A stretch of 49,637 nucleotides of DNA from Fructobacillus fructosus KCTC 3544 (GCF_001438695.1 NZ_JQBH01000012.1:1-49637); one strand, 5' to 3'. Counted from the stretch's first letter, positions 36,875 to 44,360 are shown. A program made the numbers and translations. The notes: generated by a model from the sequence alone, not told the origin.

Positions 36875-37954
36875 ATGACTGCCCCCATTATTTCATTGAA
36901 AAACATTGACGTGACTTTTACACCAAAAGGCAAGACCATCCATGCCGTCCAAGACGTTTCCATCGACGTTGAAAAGGGCGATATCTACGGAATCGTCGGC
37001 TACTCAGGTGCCGGAAAGTCCACTCTCGTTCGAACCGTTAACCTTTTGCAAGAGCCAACCACCGGTTCAGTAACGATCAACGGCGAAACCATTTTCAAGA
37101 AGGAAGCCAGAACCGCTGCCCAAAAGATTACCGGACACGAATTGAAGGAAAAGCGCCGTAAGATTGGTATGATCTTCCAGCACTTCAACCTCCTGAACGA
37201 GCGAACGGTGGAAGACAACGTGCTCTTTGCTCTTGAAAACAGTAAGGAAAAGGAAGCAGTCAAGAAGGAAAAAGTCGCTAAGTTGCTCGAATTAGTTGAT
37301 TTGTCAGACCGGGCTAAGCAGTATCCTTCTCAGCTTTCAGGTGGTCAAAAACAACGTGTGGCGATTGCCCGCGCGCTAGCGAACGATCCCGAAATCTTAA
37401 TTTCAGATGAAGCAACATCAGCCTTAGATCCAAAGACAACCCGTCAAATCTTAGCATTGCTGAAGAAATTAAACGATGAGTATAACCTGACCGTCCTCTT
37501 AATCACTCACGAAATGGATGCCGTGAAGGAAATCGCCGACAAGGTTGCCGTTATGCAGAATGGTCGTGTATTGGAAAAGGGTTCCACTCTGGACATCTTT
37601 ACCAATCCGCAGGCCGAATTAACTAAAGAATTCATCGCTACTGCCACTAACCAAGATCAGGCCATCGCAACAATTACTGCCAGCGATACCATCAAGAATC
37701 TTCCGGAAGGACAAGTCTTTGCACAATTGACCTACTCTGGTAATTCAACGAACGAACCACTAATTACTAGTCTCTACCAGCACTTCGGTATCGTGGCTAA
37801 CATTCTTTATGGCAATGTTGAAGTACTTCAGGGAACGGAAGTTGGTTCCCTCTTGGTTATCCTATCTGGTGAACAAGACAACTTTGAGGACGCTTTAGAC
37901 TTCTTAGCCGCACGATCCGTTTCCGTTAACATCTTGAAGGGAGAACAAGCATGA
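36875..37954 (+). CDS. metN: Methionine ABC transporter ATPase MetN
   Basis: A 359-residue ATPase: Walker [10 protein letters not shown] near residue 44, Q-loop FQHFNLL near 100, signature LSGGQKQR near 157, Walker B ILISDEAT near 179, and H-loop ITHEMD near 212. A C-terminal NIL/ACT-like regulatory domain (about 265-355) in E. coli MetN binds methionine and causes trans-inhibition. GAAAGGAAGGCGCAT precedes ATG. Its stop overlaps the metI start by four bases. Confidence 0.96.
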   Translation: MTAPIISLKNIDVTFTPKGKTIHAVQDVSIDVEKGDIYGIVGYSGAGKSTLVRTVNLLQEPTTGSVTINGETIFKKEARTAAQKITGHELKEKRRKIGMIFQHFNLLNERTVEDNVLFALENSKEKEAVKKEKVAKLLELVDLSDRAKQYPSQLSGGQKQRVAIARALANDPEILISDEATSALDPKTTRQILALLKKLNDEYNLTVLLITHEMDAVKEIADKVAVMQNGRVLEKGSTLDIFTNPQAELTKEFIATATNQDQAIATITASDTIKNLPEGQVFAQLTYSGNSTNEPLITSLYQHFGIVANILYGNVEVLQGTEVGSLLVILSGEQDNFEDALDFLAARSVSVNILKGEQA

Positions 37955-38646
37955 GTACATGGTTTTCACAAACATTTCCAAACGTCGTCTATCAAGGATG
38001 GGGTGGTGACACCGGCTGGGGAACGGCCATTTTCCAAACACTCTTCATGACTTTCTGGTCGGCGGTCTTCGGTGGCCTGCTGGGTTTGATTTTCGGAATT
38101 GGTTTGGTTGTAACCGGTCCCCGTGGTATTACACCAAACAAGACAATCTTTTGGATTCTTGACAAAATTGTTTCTGTTTTCCGAGCTGTACCATTTATCA
38201 TTTTGTTAGCCTTCATTGCGCCCTTTACTAAGGCACTTGTGGGTACGCAGATTGGGATTAACGCTGCTTTAGTGCCCTTGTCACTAGGCGTTTTCCCCTT
38301 CTACGCTCGTCAAATCCAAGTGGCACTTTCAGAAGTTGACAGTGGCATTGTTGAAGCCGCACAGGCCGTTGGCGCCTCATTTAGTCAAATCGTCTTTGGT
38401 GTCTACATCAAGGAAGGCCGTTCTGAAATTATTCGTGTTTCAACGGTGACACTGATTTCCTTAATTGGTTTGACTGCCATGGCAGGTGCCATTGGCGCCG
38501 GTGGCCTTGGTAACATGGCCGTAGCCTATGGATACAACCGTTTCGCAAACGATACAACCCTGGTTGCTACCATTCTTGTCTTGATTATGGTCTTAATTGT
38601 TCAAGTGACTGGTGATTGGTTGGCCAAGAAATATAACCACAAATAA
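37951..38646 (+). CDS. metI: Methionine ABC transporter permease MetI
   Basis: A 231-residue membrane permease with five predicted segments and the EAA motif [21 protein letters not shown] at about 131-151. It pairs with MetN to import methionine supplied by the two MetQ proteins. ATG is coupled to the metN stop. Last gene of the T-box operon; a terminator follows. Confidence 0.96.
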   Translation: MSTWFSQTFPNVVYQGWGGDTGWGTAIFQTLFMTFWSAVFGGLLGLIFGIGLVVTGPRGITPNKTIFWILDKIVSVFRAVPFIILLAFIAPFTKALVGTQIGINAALVPLSLGVFPFYARQIQVALSEVDSGIVEAAQAVGASFSQIVFGVYIKEGRSEIIRVSTVTLISLIGLTAMAGAIGAGGLGNMAVAYGYNRFANDTTLVATILVLIMVLIVQVTGDWLAKKYNHK

Positions 38647-38652
38647 TCCAAT

Positions 38653-38682
38653 AAAAAGATGCCATGTTGGCATCTTTTTTTA
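38653..38682 (+). terminator. Terminator of the met operon
   Basis: AAAAAGATGCCA / TGGCATCTTTTT with a three-base loop and T tract, seven bases after the metI stop. Confidence 0.92.
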
Positions 38683-38757
38683 TTACAAAGTCTTCAAATT
38701 TTTCAGACTTATCAGACATTTTAATGTAAAATAATCTTTTGTCGGAGGTCTTGAAAA

Positions 38758-39423
38758 GTGACAAAAAATCAATTTCCATCCCATGAACGAGTTTTATTTG
38801 CCAGCTTACTAACCATGACTGCTGGATCCATTGATGCCTTTTCCTACCATATGCACGGTCAGGTATTTGCTGGACTCCAAACTGGGAATATCATCCTAAT
38901 GGGTATCAACGCGAGTCAACTTCACTGGGGCAGTGTCGGTCGATACGCTTTTTCTATCTTTGCTTTCATCCTTGGAACCTTAATGGTCAAGATGTTCCAG
39001 CATTATCGGACCTTAAAAAACTTTTCAATCAATAAGGAAAGACAATATGTCTTGCTGTATATGACAACGTTACTGACCCTTTCTGCCCTTATCTGTCAGT
39101 CAATTCCAAATATTTTCGGCACGGCCATTCTATCTATTGCGGCCGCAGCCGCACTTCAGGAATTTCGCATTTTAAAGGGAAAACCTTTCATGCCACTGTT
39201 AATGACTGGCAACCTACGGAGTCTCAGCGAAGCCGCCTACGAGGGCTTCATTCGGCGCAATGCCGTAATGCGCCAACGTGCCATCGACTTGGGACTCGTC
39301 ATTTTTTCATTTTTTATCGGCGCCTTCTTGGTCAGTCTTCTTTTACCCCTCACAAATGAATATGCCATTCTATTTCCAGCCATTCTCACCTTGTTAATGA
39401 GTCGAATCGTTCAATGGCAGTAG
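38758..39423 (+). CDS. DUF1275 (YoaK-like) membrane protein
   Basis: A 221-residue protein with about six membrane segments and the DUF1275 signature TMTAGSIDAFSYHMHGQVFAGLQTGNI (residues 19-45) and LMTGNLRSLSEA near 142. Function of the family is unknown; an exporter-like role has been suggested. It starts at GTG 38758 with GGAGG nine bases upstream. Single gene between two terminators. Confidence 0.88.
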   Translation: MTKNQFPSHERVLFASLLTMTAGSIDAFSYHMHGQVFAGLQTGNIILMGINASQLHWGSVGRYAFSIFAFILGTLMVKMFQHYRTLKNFSINKERQYVLLYMTTLLTLSALICQSIPNIFGTAILSIAAAAALQEFRILKGKPFMPLLMTGNLRSLSEAAYEGFIRRNAVMRQRAIDLGLVIFSFFIGAFLVSLLLPLTNEYAILFPAILTLLMSRIVQWQ

Positions 39424-39424
39424 T

Positions 39425-39458
39425 CAAAAGGGACAACGGTTAACCGTTGTCCCTTTTG
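39425..39458. terminator. Bidirectional terminator
   Basis: A perfect palindrome (CAAAAGGGACAACGG and complement around a four-base TTAA centre) separates the convergent DUF1275 and HerA-like genes. Confidence 0.9.
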
Positions 39459-39461
39459 ATT

Positions 39462-40646
39462 TTATATTGGTTGCTGAATTTTCAATAGATGGTGCTTTCC
39501 AAGCTGTGTCAGCAAAACTGCCTGACCAACTGAGAGTTTCGGTAAATGTGCTAACAACCGTTTTGAAAGAGGTAAGTCAGCAAGATCGTCCGTTGCTTGA
39601 TACCGGTGAATCAGTAACGAACCAAACTGACCGCGCAAAGACAGTGGTAAATCCTGCATTGACTGAGTCGACACCACCAAATTTAAATTGACCTTTCGAC
39701 CTTCTCGTAAAATATGAAAAAGGCCATTCTCGTTGATTGCCTGGTTAGTAGGCAAATATCGATGTACCTCATCTAAAAAGATAGCAACGGGAAGGGTTGC
39801 ATCGGATTTTAAACGGTTTTGCAATAGCTGTTCCATTAAGAAGGAAATAACCCGTTGTTGGATAGCTGGAAAGGGTTGTAACTCCGATAAATCAATGACT
39901 AATGAACGATGCCTACTTGGACGACCTTCGAAAGTCTTCAAGATAAATGACAAATCATAGCGTGTTTGCTGATTTTCGGTATCGTTAAAACCAAAAATCT
40001 GGTTTAATCGTTTTGACTGAAGTAATTGGGCTAACTCCTGAATTTGTGGCCAATAATGGCTCACCGCCTTATGATCAATTGTTTGGCCCAGGAGACGGTA
40101 GTCCGCCCGTTCATCATTGAAGGGGCGAATGAATTCTTGAACTAACTGTTCTGGTAACAGCTGCATTGCGTAATGTTGGTTGCGCACGAGTAGCCCATTT
40201 ACTGCTTCTTGATACTCCTTCATTGAGTAATTCACCTTAATCAATGGTTGCATTGGTTGGACACGCCGCTGTTCCTGTATTCTAAGCGAGGTTATGGCAG
40301 CCTGCAACTTTTCCGTGAGTTGGCTATTCCAATTTAGGCCCAGTACTCCCAGCAGTTCTTCTGCAGATTGCGACGATAAATCGATGTAAGCATTTTGAGC
40401 CAAACAATATGAAATTCGATTATCCAAATCTCGACCATATTCACCAGTTGGATCAAAAACCATATTAATTTGATTCATTTCTTGTAACTGGCTAATGATT
40501 TGTTTAGCCGACGTTGACTTTCCGGCACCAGTTTGGCCAAGAATTAAAAGATGCTTGGATAGCAACATGCGATTTGACAGCTTAAACTTTCGATGTAGGG
40601 ACTTTTCGCCTAAAAACAATTCTTTTTTTTGAGAACTTTCTGCCAT
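39462..40646 (-). CDS. HerA/DUF87-type ATPase, orphan
   Basis: A 394-residue P-loop ATPase of the HerA/FtsK superfamily. Walker A LILGQTGAGKST is at about residues 35-46, FDPTGEYGRDL near 60, Walker B PVAIFLDEVHRYL near 292, an arginine-rich HILREGRKVNLNLVVSTQSMQDLP near 312, and a C-terminal segment that usually closes the hexamer. HerA proteins pump or resect DNA with a nuclease partner (NurA, Sir2, DUF4297); none is adjacent here. GAGGAG lies four bases before the ATG, and only 30 bases separate it from the CPBP pseudogene, so it is probably read from the bacteriocin operon. Confidence 0.82.
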   Translation of the reverse strand: MAESSQKKELFLGEKSLHRKFKLSNRMLLSKHLLILGQTGAGKSTSAKQIISQLQEMNQINMVFDPTGEYGRDLDNRISYCLAQNAYIDLSSQSAEELLGVLGLNWNSQLTEKLQAAITSLRIQEQRRVQPMQPLIKVNYSMKEYQEAVNGLLVRNQHYAMQLLPEQLVQEFIRPFNDERADYRLLGQTIDHKAVSHYWPQIQELAQLLQSKRLNQIFGFNDTENQQTRYDLSFILKTFEGRPSRHRSLVIDLSELQPFPAIQQRVISFLMEQLLQNRLKSDATLPVAIFLDEVHRYLPTNQAINENGLFHILREGRKVNLNLVVSTQSMQDLPLSLRGQFGSLLIHRYQATDDLADLPLSKRLLAHLPKLSVGQAVLLTQLGKHHLLKIQQPI

Positions 40647-40676
40647 ATCTCCTCTATCTGCATTTTACTGGGACTA

Positions 40677-41321
40677 TTATAACATCCAGCCTAATATCCC
40701 CACCGCATCATTTAAGAAATGAACGCACATTGGCGCCCGCAAAGAATTTGTTAGGCGAAAGAGCTCGTTTAACACCAAACGATTAATAATCAAGCCTATA
40801 ACTAGCCAAACATTCATAGCATAAACGGTATAGTGCAGGTAGGCAAAGAAAATTGACGAAAGGAAACTAGCCATATACCAACCTGTTGCTGTTCGCTTTA
40901 AAAGAATATACATCGTTAATACAATTGGTATCATCAATAATTCTTCGTTAATAGCAGAAAACAAAAATTGTCCCGCCCACCACAATTTCTCTGGTAAACG
41001 ATGTAAATGGGCAAAATTGTGTGTACTAACGTGCTCAAAAAGATGATGATTACCGGTGGCTGCACTTACGATCATCATATAGAATCCATCAAATAACTTC
41101 ATCATGACAAAAACGAAAAACGGAAACCAAATCGGAGCATGCATTTTTTTAAATAAATTTTTTAACCCCGCTGAACCAAATAACAGTAGCGTAATTAAGA
41201 GTCCAGTTAAAAAAGTACCCAAATCCTCACCAACAACTGGACGGGCTAGTGATCAAGAAAAACCGATTATTAGTAAAACTACGAGGGGAAGATTCTTATA
41301 ATTTTTCAATTGCACGTTCAT
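40677..41321 (-). pseudogene. CPBP-family membrane protein (bacteriocin immunity-like) interrupted by TGA
   Basis: From the ATG at 41321 (GGAGGAAATTG upstream) the frame encodes a 214-codon paralogue of the neighbouring CPBP gene, with the same start (MNVQLKN against MNLQLKH) and the same length. Codon 23 (41255-41253) is TGA where the intact copy has TGG (Trp). Downstream the frame is open with the CPBP motifs NEELLMIP near residue 129, the FAYLH histidine, and HFLND. A weak in-frame TTG at 41222 could give a 181-residue product lacking the first membrane segment. Most likely a recent nonsense mutation; a sequencing error or read-through cannot be excluded. Confidence 0.8.
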
Positions 41322-41370
41322 CAATTTCCTCCGTTTTCAATCATTAATCTTGTAACAAATTATTAATAAA

Positions 41371-42015
41371 CTAAAGCATCATAAAAAACAGGTTACAAGT
41401 ATCGAATAGAAAGTGGACATACATCGGTGTTCGAATTGAATTGGTTAAACGAAAAACTTCGTTGAGAAGAATTCGTCCAATCATCAAGAGTCCAATGACC
41501 CAAACATTGAGGGAGTAGACATTGAAATGGAGGGAAGCGAATAAAATTGCTGAAGCAAGACTGGCTATCCACCAAGCTAGTCTTGTTCTTTTTAGCAAGA
41601 TGAATACTAGTAAGACAAGAGGAATCATCAACAATTCTTCATTAACCGCTGAAAATAAAAAACGCACTCCATACCAAATTTTCTCGTCAAGTCCATGTAA
41701 ATATTTGACTTGATTAACCATTTCATGTTTAAACAAGTAACGATTACCTGTACTTGTCACAGCAATTATGGTGTAAAATATTTCAATCAAAAAATACATT
41801 ATAAAGCAAAAGATTGGGAACCAAAAGGGCCCTTTCATTTTTTGAAAGAGTCCTTTCAATCCAGCAATTCCAAATAAGGAAAGCGTGATAAATAAGCCAA
41901 CTATAAACGTAACCAATGACTTACCAATAAATTGCTGCTCTAATAACCAAACTAGCCCAATCAAGCTGAAAAGGACAAATGGTATGTTATGAGGATGCTT
42001 TAGTTGAAGATTCAT
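41371..42015 (-). CDS. CPBP-family intramembrane protein, candidate bacteriocin immunity protein
   Basis: A 214-residue protein with about seven membrane segments and the CPBP/Abi (PF02517) motifs: NEELLMIPLVL near 130, LFASLHF near 170, HFLFDTC near 201. In lactic acid bacteria these proteins commonly sit beside class II bacteriocin genes and give immunity, probably by intramembrane proteolysis. The start at ATG 42015 follows AGGAGAGTAGCT. It lies 103 bases downstream of two double-glycine peptide genes on the same strand, behind a short attenuator-like hairpin. Confidence 0.85.
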   Translation of the reverse strand: MNLQLKHPHNIPFVLFSLIGLVWLLEQQFIGKSLVTFIVGLFITLSLFGIAGLKGLFQKMKGPFWFPIFCFIMYFLIEIFYTIIAVTSTGNRYLFKHEMVNQVKYLHGLDEKIWYGVRFLFSAVNEELLMIPLVLLVFILLKRTRLAWWIASLASAILFASLHFNVYSLNVWVIGLLMIGRILLNEVFRLTNSIRTPMYVHFLFDTCNLFFMML

Positions 42016-42058
42016 AGCTACTCTCCTGACAAAGTGATAATTTTTTTCAATACATAGC

Positions 42059-42083
42059 AAAACGACTATTGTACCAATAGTCG
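42059..42083 (-). terminator. Weak terminator/attenuator between peptide genes and immunity gene
   Basis: A nine-base perfect stem (CGACTATTG / CAATAGTCG, three-base loop) is followed on the minus strand by only TTTT. The short T tract suggests partial read-through into the CPBP genes. Confidence 0.6.
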
Positions 42084-42118
42084 CTAGCTAAACTAAGCCC
42101 TTTAATAATTTCTATCCT

Positions 42119-42259
42119 TTAAAATAACTTATTGAAAAAACCCTCAATGAAGTCCCTTCGGTCCTTAGCCGTAGTGTGATTAGTTGGACGCCAAATCATT
42201 CCGCCACTAATTGTGAGTAATTCATGATCATTCAATACTTGTACCTGCCATTTTTTCAT
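42119..42259 (-). CDS. Double-glycine leader peptide, second bacteriocin peptide of a pair (candidate)
   Basis: A 46-residue gene. Residues 1-20 form a double-glycine leader with every consensus position filled: Leu at -12, Glu at -8, Leu at -7, Ile at -4 and GG at -2/-1 (LNDHELLTISGG). The predicted mature peptide is 26 residues: MIWRPTNHTT, a charged AKDRRDFIEG centre and a hydrophobic FFNKLF end. AGGGGGC lies six bases before the ATG. It starts 17 bases after the stop of the other leader peptide gene. The mature part has no GxxxG. I do not recognise a named homologue. Confidence 0.75.
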   Translation of the reverse strand: MKKWQVQVLNDHELLTISGGMIWRPTNHTTAKDRRDFIEGFFNKLF

Positions 42260-42276
42260 AATAGCCCCCTATTTCA

Positions 42277-42414
42277 TTACAGTCCAAGATGAAACACCAC
42301 CGCGAAAGCCATATGAGCTGTGGTACCAAAAGCTTGCCCAGCACGGTAAGTCGACCGACTACCTCCGTTGATCAACTGTAAACTGTTCTCGTTCATTTGT
42401 TCAAAGTAACTCAT
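42277..42414 (-). CDS. Double-glycine leader peptide, first bacteriocin peptide of a pair (candidate)
   Basis: A 45-residue gene. The 18-residue leader ends SLQLINGG (Leu -7, Ile -4, GG). The 27-residue mature part is cationic at its N-terminus (SRSTYRAG), carries a GxxxG motif (GQAFG) and ends hydrophobic (AFAVVFHLGL), as seen in class IIb peptides such as the PlnK type. GGAG sits five bases before ATG. A stronger site (AAAGGAG) precedes an upstream ATG at 42425 whose tiny frame ends in a TGA that overlaps this ATG. A promoter with direct repeats lies 60-90 bases upstream. Confidence 0.75.
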   Translation of the reverse strand: MSYFEQMNENSLQLINGGSRSTYRAGQAFGTTAHMAFAVVFHLGL

Positions 42415-42459
42415 TTTTTCTCCATGTGACAATCTCCTTTCAGATTTTCTTGGTCATAA

Positions 42460-42479
42460 GACTTAGTTCTGACTTAGTT
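42460..42479 (-). repeat. Direct repeat AACTAAGTC x2 at the bacteriocin promoter start site
   Basis: Two perfect nine-base copies (42471-42479 and 42460-42468, minus strand) with an 11-base period lie from the -10 into the predicted +1 region, where a repressor or activator dimer could bind one helical face. Confidence 0.65.
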
Positions 42480-42505
42480 ATATCAGCCCCCTTCACATTG
42501 TGCAA
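42477..42505 (-). promoter_or_regulatory. Promoter of the double-glycine peptide operon
   Basis: Minus-strand TTGCAC, 17 bases, TATAAC about 65 bases upstream of the first peptide start. Confidence 0.7.
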
Positions 42506-42525
42506 ATCTTCACTTTATAAGACAC

Positions 42526-42570
42526 TTTAGACTTTTTAGACTCTATAACTATTTTTTATTGACTCTAATT
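42526..42570. repeat. Upstream tandem repeats (TTTAGACT and GACTCTA families)
   Basis: Plus-strand TTTAGACTT and TTTAGACTC are adjacent (42526-42543). GACTCTA recurs at 42539 and 42561, a 22-base spacing. They lie 20-65 bases upstream of the peptide-operon -35, a typical place for activator boxes in regulated bacteriocin promoters. The remaining 42571-42736 shows no gene that I can support. Confidence 0.45.
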
Positions 42571-42736
42571 AATCTTTTCAATCTGTTAGAAAGACCATAA
42601 CATCGGTCCTCCCATTCTTATCTAAAAAAATATCAGGCATAAGGGACAAAAGAATATCGCTTGGTAAATAGCGTCATATGCAACACAACACTAGGGAAGC
42701 ATCCCGTAACTCCCAAAAAATATTTTTTCAGCGCAC

Positions 42737-42764
42737 AAAAAAAGTCCCCCGCTTAGCGGAGGAC
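42737..42764 (-). terminator. Terminator after the GntR-family gene
   Basis: Minus strand GTCCTCCGC / GCGGGGGAC with a TAA loop, then TTTTTTT, eight bases after the stop codon. Confidence 0.9.
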
Positions 42765-42771
42765 ACAGTCA

Positions 42772-43470
42772 TTATCGTGTTAATTTAAATTCAAAGCGTT
42801 CACCAACATAGTAAGAACGGACGTATTCGAATGGATTATCTTGTTGATCATAAGATACCTGGCGCACTGACAAAATAGGATCACCACGCTTGATTTCTAA
42901 CAGTGCAGCTTGGCGTTCTGTGGCAAGAGAAGCCGTGATGGTTTGCTCCGCCCGACCCGGCTGAATTCCGGCGTCAATCAACGTCTTGTAGAGCGAATCG
43001 GTCAACTCTGACCGAGTAAAGTTGTTCACCAATTTCACTGGCAAAGTCGTCTGTTCCAGTAGGATGGGTTCAGAATCACCCAAACGCAAGCGTTCCATCA
43101 CCAGAACTTCGTCCTCTGCGTTCAACTTCAGATGGTCCATTTCAGATACTGATGGTGTCGTGACTTTGTAAGAAACGGTTACTGACTGAGCCTTCCTCCC
43201 AGACTTTTTCATAAGCTCGGTAAAGGAAGTCACACCCAAAGCGCGTTCGGAAACCTTCTTTTCGGCCACAAAGGTTCCGGAACCAACACGGCGTTCCAAA
43301 ATGCCTTCGTCGACTAAGGTTTGAATGGCCTGTCGTAACGTCATTCTGGAAACGTTGAACGAAGCTGCCAACTCACGTTCAGCGGGTAAACGTTTATTTG
43401 TTTGCCATTCTCCGGCCGCAATCCGCTGCCTGATTTCATTATGTATTTCAATGTAACGTGGTATAGCCAT
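42772..43470 (-). CDS. GntR-family regulator, HutC/UTRA subfamily
   Basis: A 232-residue repressor. The N-terminal winged helix (about 1-70: IRQRIAAGEW, RLPAERELAASFNVSRMTLRQAIQTL) is followed by a UTRA effector domain (about 90-230). Related regulators (YvoA/NagR, TreR, FrlR) sense phosphosugars. The start at 43470 has AAGGAGACTTTCACA upstream. Its own promoter region contains ATTGGTCTAG, a half of the NagR-type TGGTCTAGACCA operator, which suggests autoregulation. No sugar genes are adjacent. It is not clearly linked to the bacteriocin operon, since a terminator lies between. Confidence 0.87.
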   Translation of the reverse strand: MAIPRYIEIHNEIRQRIAAGEWQTNKRLPAERELAASFNVSRMTLRQAIQTLVDEGILERRVGSGTFVAEKKVSERALGVTSFTELMKKSGRKAQSVTVSYKVTTPSVSEMDHLKLNAEDEVLVMERLRLGDSEPILLEQTTLPVKLVNNFTRSELTDSLYKTLIDAGIQPGRAEQTITASLATERQAALLEIKRGDPILSVRQVSYDQQDNPFEYVRSYYVGERFEFKLTR

Positions 43471-43544
43471 TGTGAAAGTCTCCTTTTCCCAGAATAGTCC
43501 AGTTTTATCTGGGGTTATCCCCTTTATTTCCTCTATCAATTATA

Positions 43545-43558
43545 ATTGGTCTAGCTTG
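43545..43558. promoter_or_regulatory. Candidate GntR/HutC operator upstream of the regulator gene
   Basis: ATTGGTCTAGCTTG matches one half (TGGTCTAG) of the YvoA/NagR consensus; the other half is imperfect. A minus-strand TATAAT overlaps at 43540-43545. Confidence 0.35.
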
Positions 43559-43635
43559 ATTTTTCAAATATCATTTTAGGTCAATTCCTGCCCTTAATAG
43601 AGGACTAAAAAAAACGACTTTTTTATGCAAATTAC

Positions 43636-43664
43636 TTGCATTTCGAATAAAAATCCGCTAATAT
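43636..43664 (+). promoter_or_regulatory. tRNA-Gln promoter
   Basis: TTGCAT, 17 bases, TAATAT, ending 12 bases before the tRNA. Confidence 0.75.
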
Positions 43665-43676
43665 ATATCAAGTAAT

Positions 43677-43748
43677 TGCCCCTTGGCCAAGCGGTAAGGC
43701 GACGGCTTCTGGTGCCGTTATGCGCTGGTTCGAATCCAGCAGGGGCAA
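43677..43748 (+). tRNA. tRNA-Gln (anticodon CUG)
   Basis: A complete cloverleaf: acceptor TGCCCCT / AGGGGCA, D arm GCC...GGC, anticodon stem ACGGC / GCCGT around loop TTCTGGT (anticodon CTG), T arm GCTGG-TTCGAAT-CCAGC, discriminator A. CCA is not encoded. It has its own promoter and terminator. Confidence 0.93.
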
Positions 43749-43753
43749 TCAAC

Positions 43754-43785
43754 AAAGACGGAATCCTTCGATTCCGTCTTTTTTT
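43754..43785 (+). terminator. Terminator after tRNA-Gln
   Basis: AAAGACGGAATC / GATTCCGTCTTT with a CTTC loop and T tract, six bases after the tRNA. Confidence 0.92.
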
Positions 43786-43835
43786 ATTTTAATAATGATA
43801 CACTAAAGTTAGTTATAAAAAAGAAAGAGGTTTCC

Positions 43836-44360
43836 ATGAACATTCGTCCGTTAGAAAAAAAGGACCTACCCCATATTTATCAACAAAAGAATTCCCGGTC
43901 AGTGATGGCGCTGTGGTTTGAAGAGCCCTACAATTCTTTTGATGAACTTTCCATTCTTTATGACCGGCATGTGTTGGACCAAACTGAACGTCGTTTCGTC
44001 ATCGAAAAAGATGGTGTTTTTGCCGGTGTCGTTGAATTGATGGAAATCAATACGATTCACCGTCACGCCGAAATTCAAATCATCATTGACAAAAAATTCC
44101 AAGGACATGGCCTTGCTCAGGCTGGTATGCGAGCGGGAATCGAATACGGCTTCAACGTGCTCAACCTACATAAGATTTATCTATACGTCGATGTTGAAAA
44201 CGCTGCTGCCGTGCATATTTACAAGAAGATTGGTTTTGTTGAAGAAGGTTGCCTCAAGGACCACTTTTTTGCTGAAGGTCAGTACCATGACTCTTACATG
44301 ATGGGCTTGTTTGCCGATGACTTTCGTGGAAAAATTGCGGTTCCTGTTAAGGCGGACTAG
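43836..44360 (+). CDS. speG: Spermidine/spermine N-acetyltransferase SpeG-like
   Basis: A 174-residue GNAT acetyltransferase very close in pattern to E. coli SpeG: RPLEKKDLPHIYQQKNSRSVM, WFEEPY, ELSILYDRH, Q.ERRFV, VELMEINTIHRHAEIQIII, acetyl-CoA loop FQGHGLA, and C-terminal FFAEGQYHDSYMMG. It acetylates polyamines with acetyl-CoA to limit polyamine toxicity. A polyamine-detoxifying role fits the family; no polyamine gene is adjacent. AAAGAAAGAGG precedes ATG. The TetR-family gene follows after 22 bases. Confidence 0.9.
   Translation: MNIRPLEKKDLPHIYQQKNSRSVMALWFEEPYNSFDELSILYDRHVLDQTERRFVIEKDGVFAGVVELMEINTIHRHAEIQIIIDKKFQGHGLAQAGMRAGIEYGFNVLNLHKIYLYVDVENAAAVHIYKKIGFVEEGCLKDHFFAEGQYHDSYMMGLFADDFRGKIAVPVKAD

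Noticed and set aside
42262-42355. Alternative frame over the first bacteriocin gene giving an aromatic-rich peptide ending SSWTVMK
   Set aside because: It has no start codon or leader of its own, and a stop lies upstream; the frame with the double-glycine leader is complete without any shift. A frameshift joining them cannot be fully excluded.
42571-42736. Very short frames (up to 20 codons) upstream of the bacteriocin promoter as a signalling peptide
   Set aside because: None has a convincing start site with a signal or double-glycine leader.
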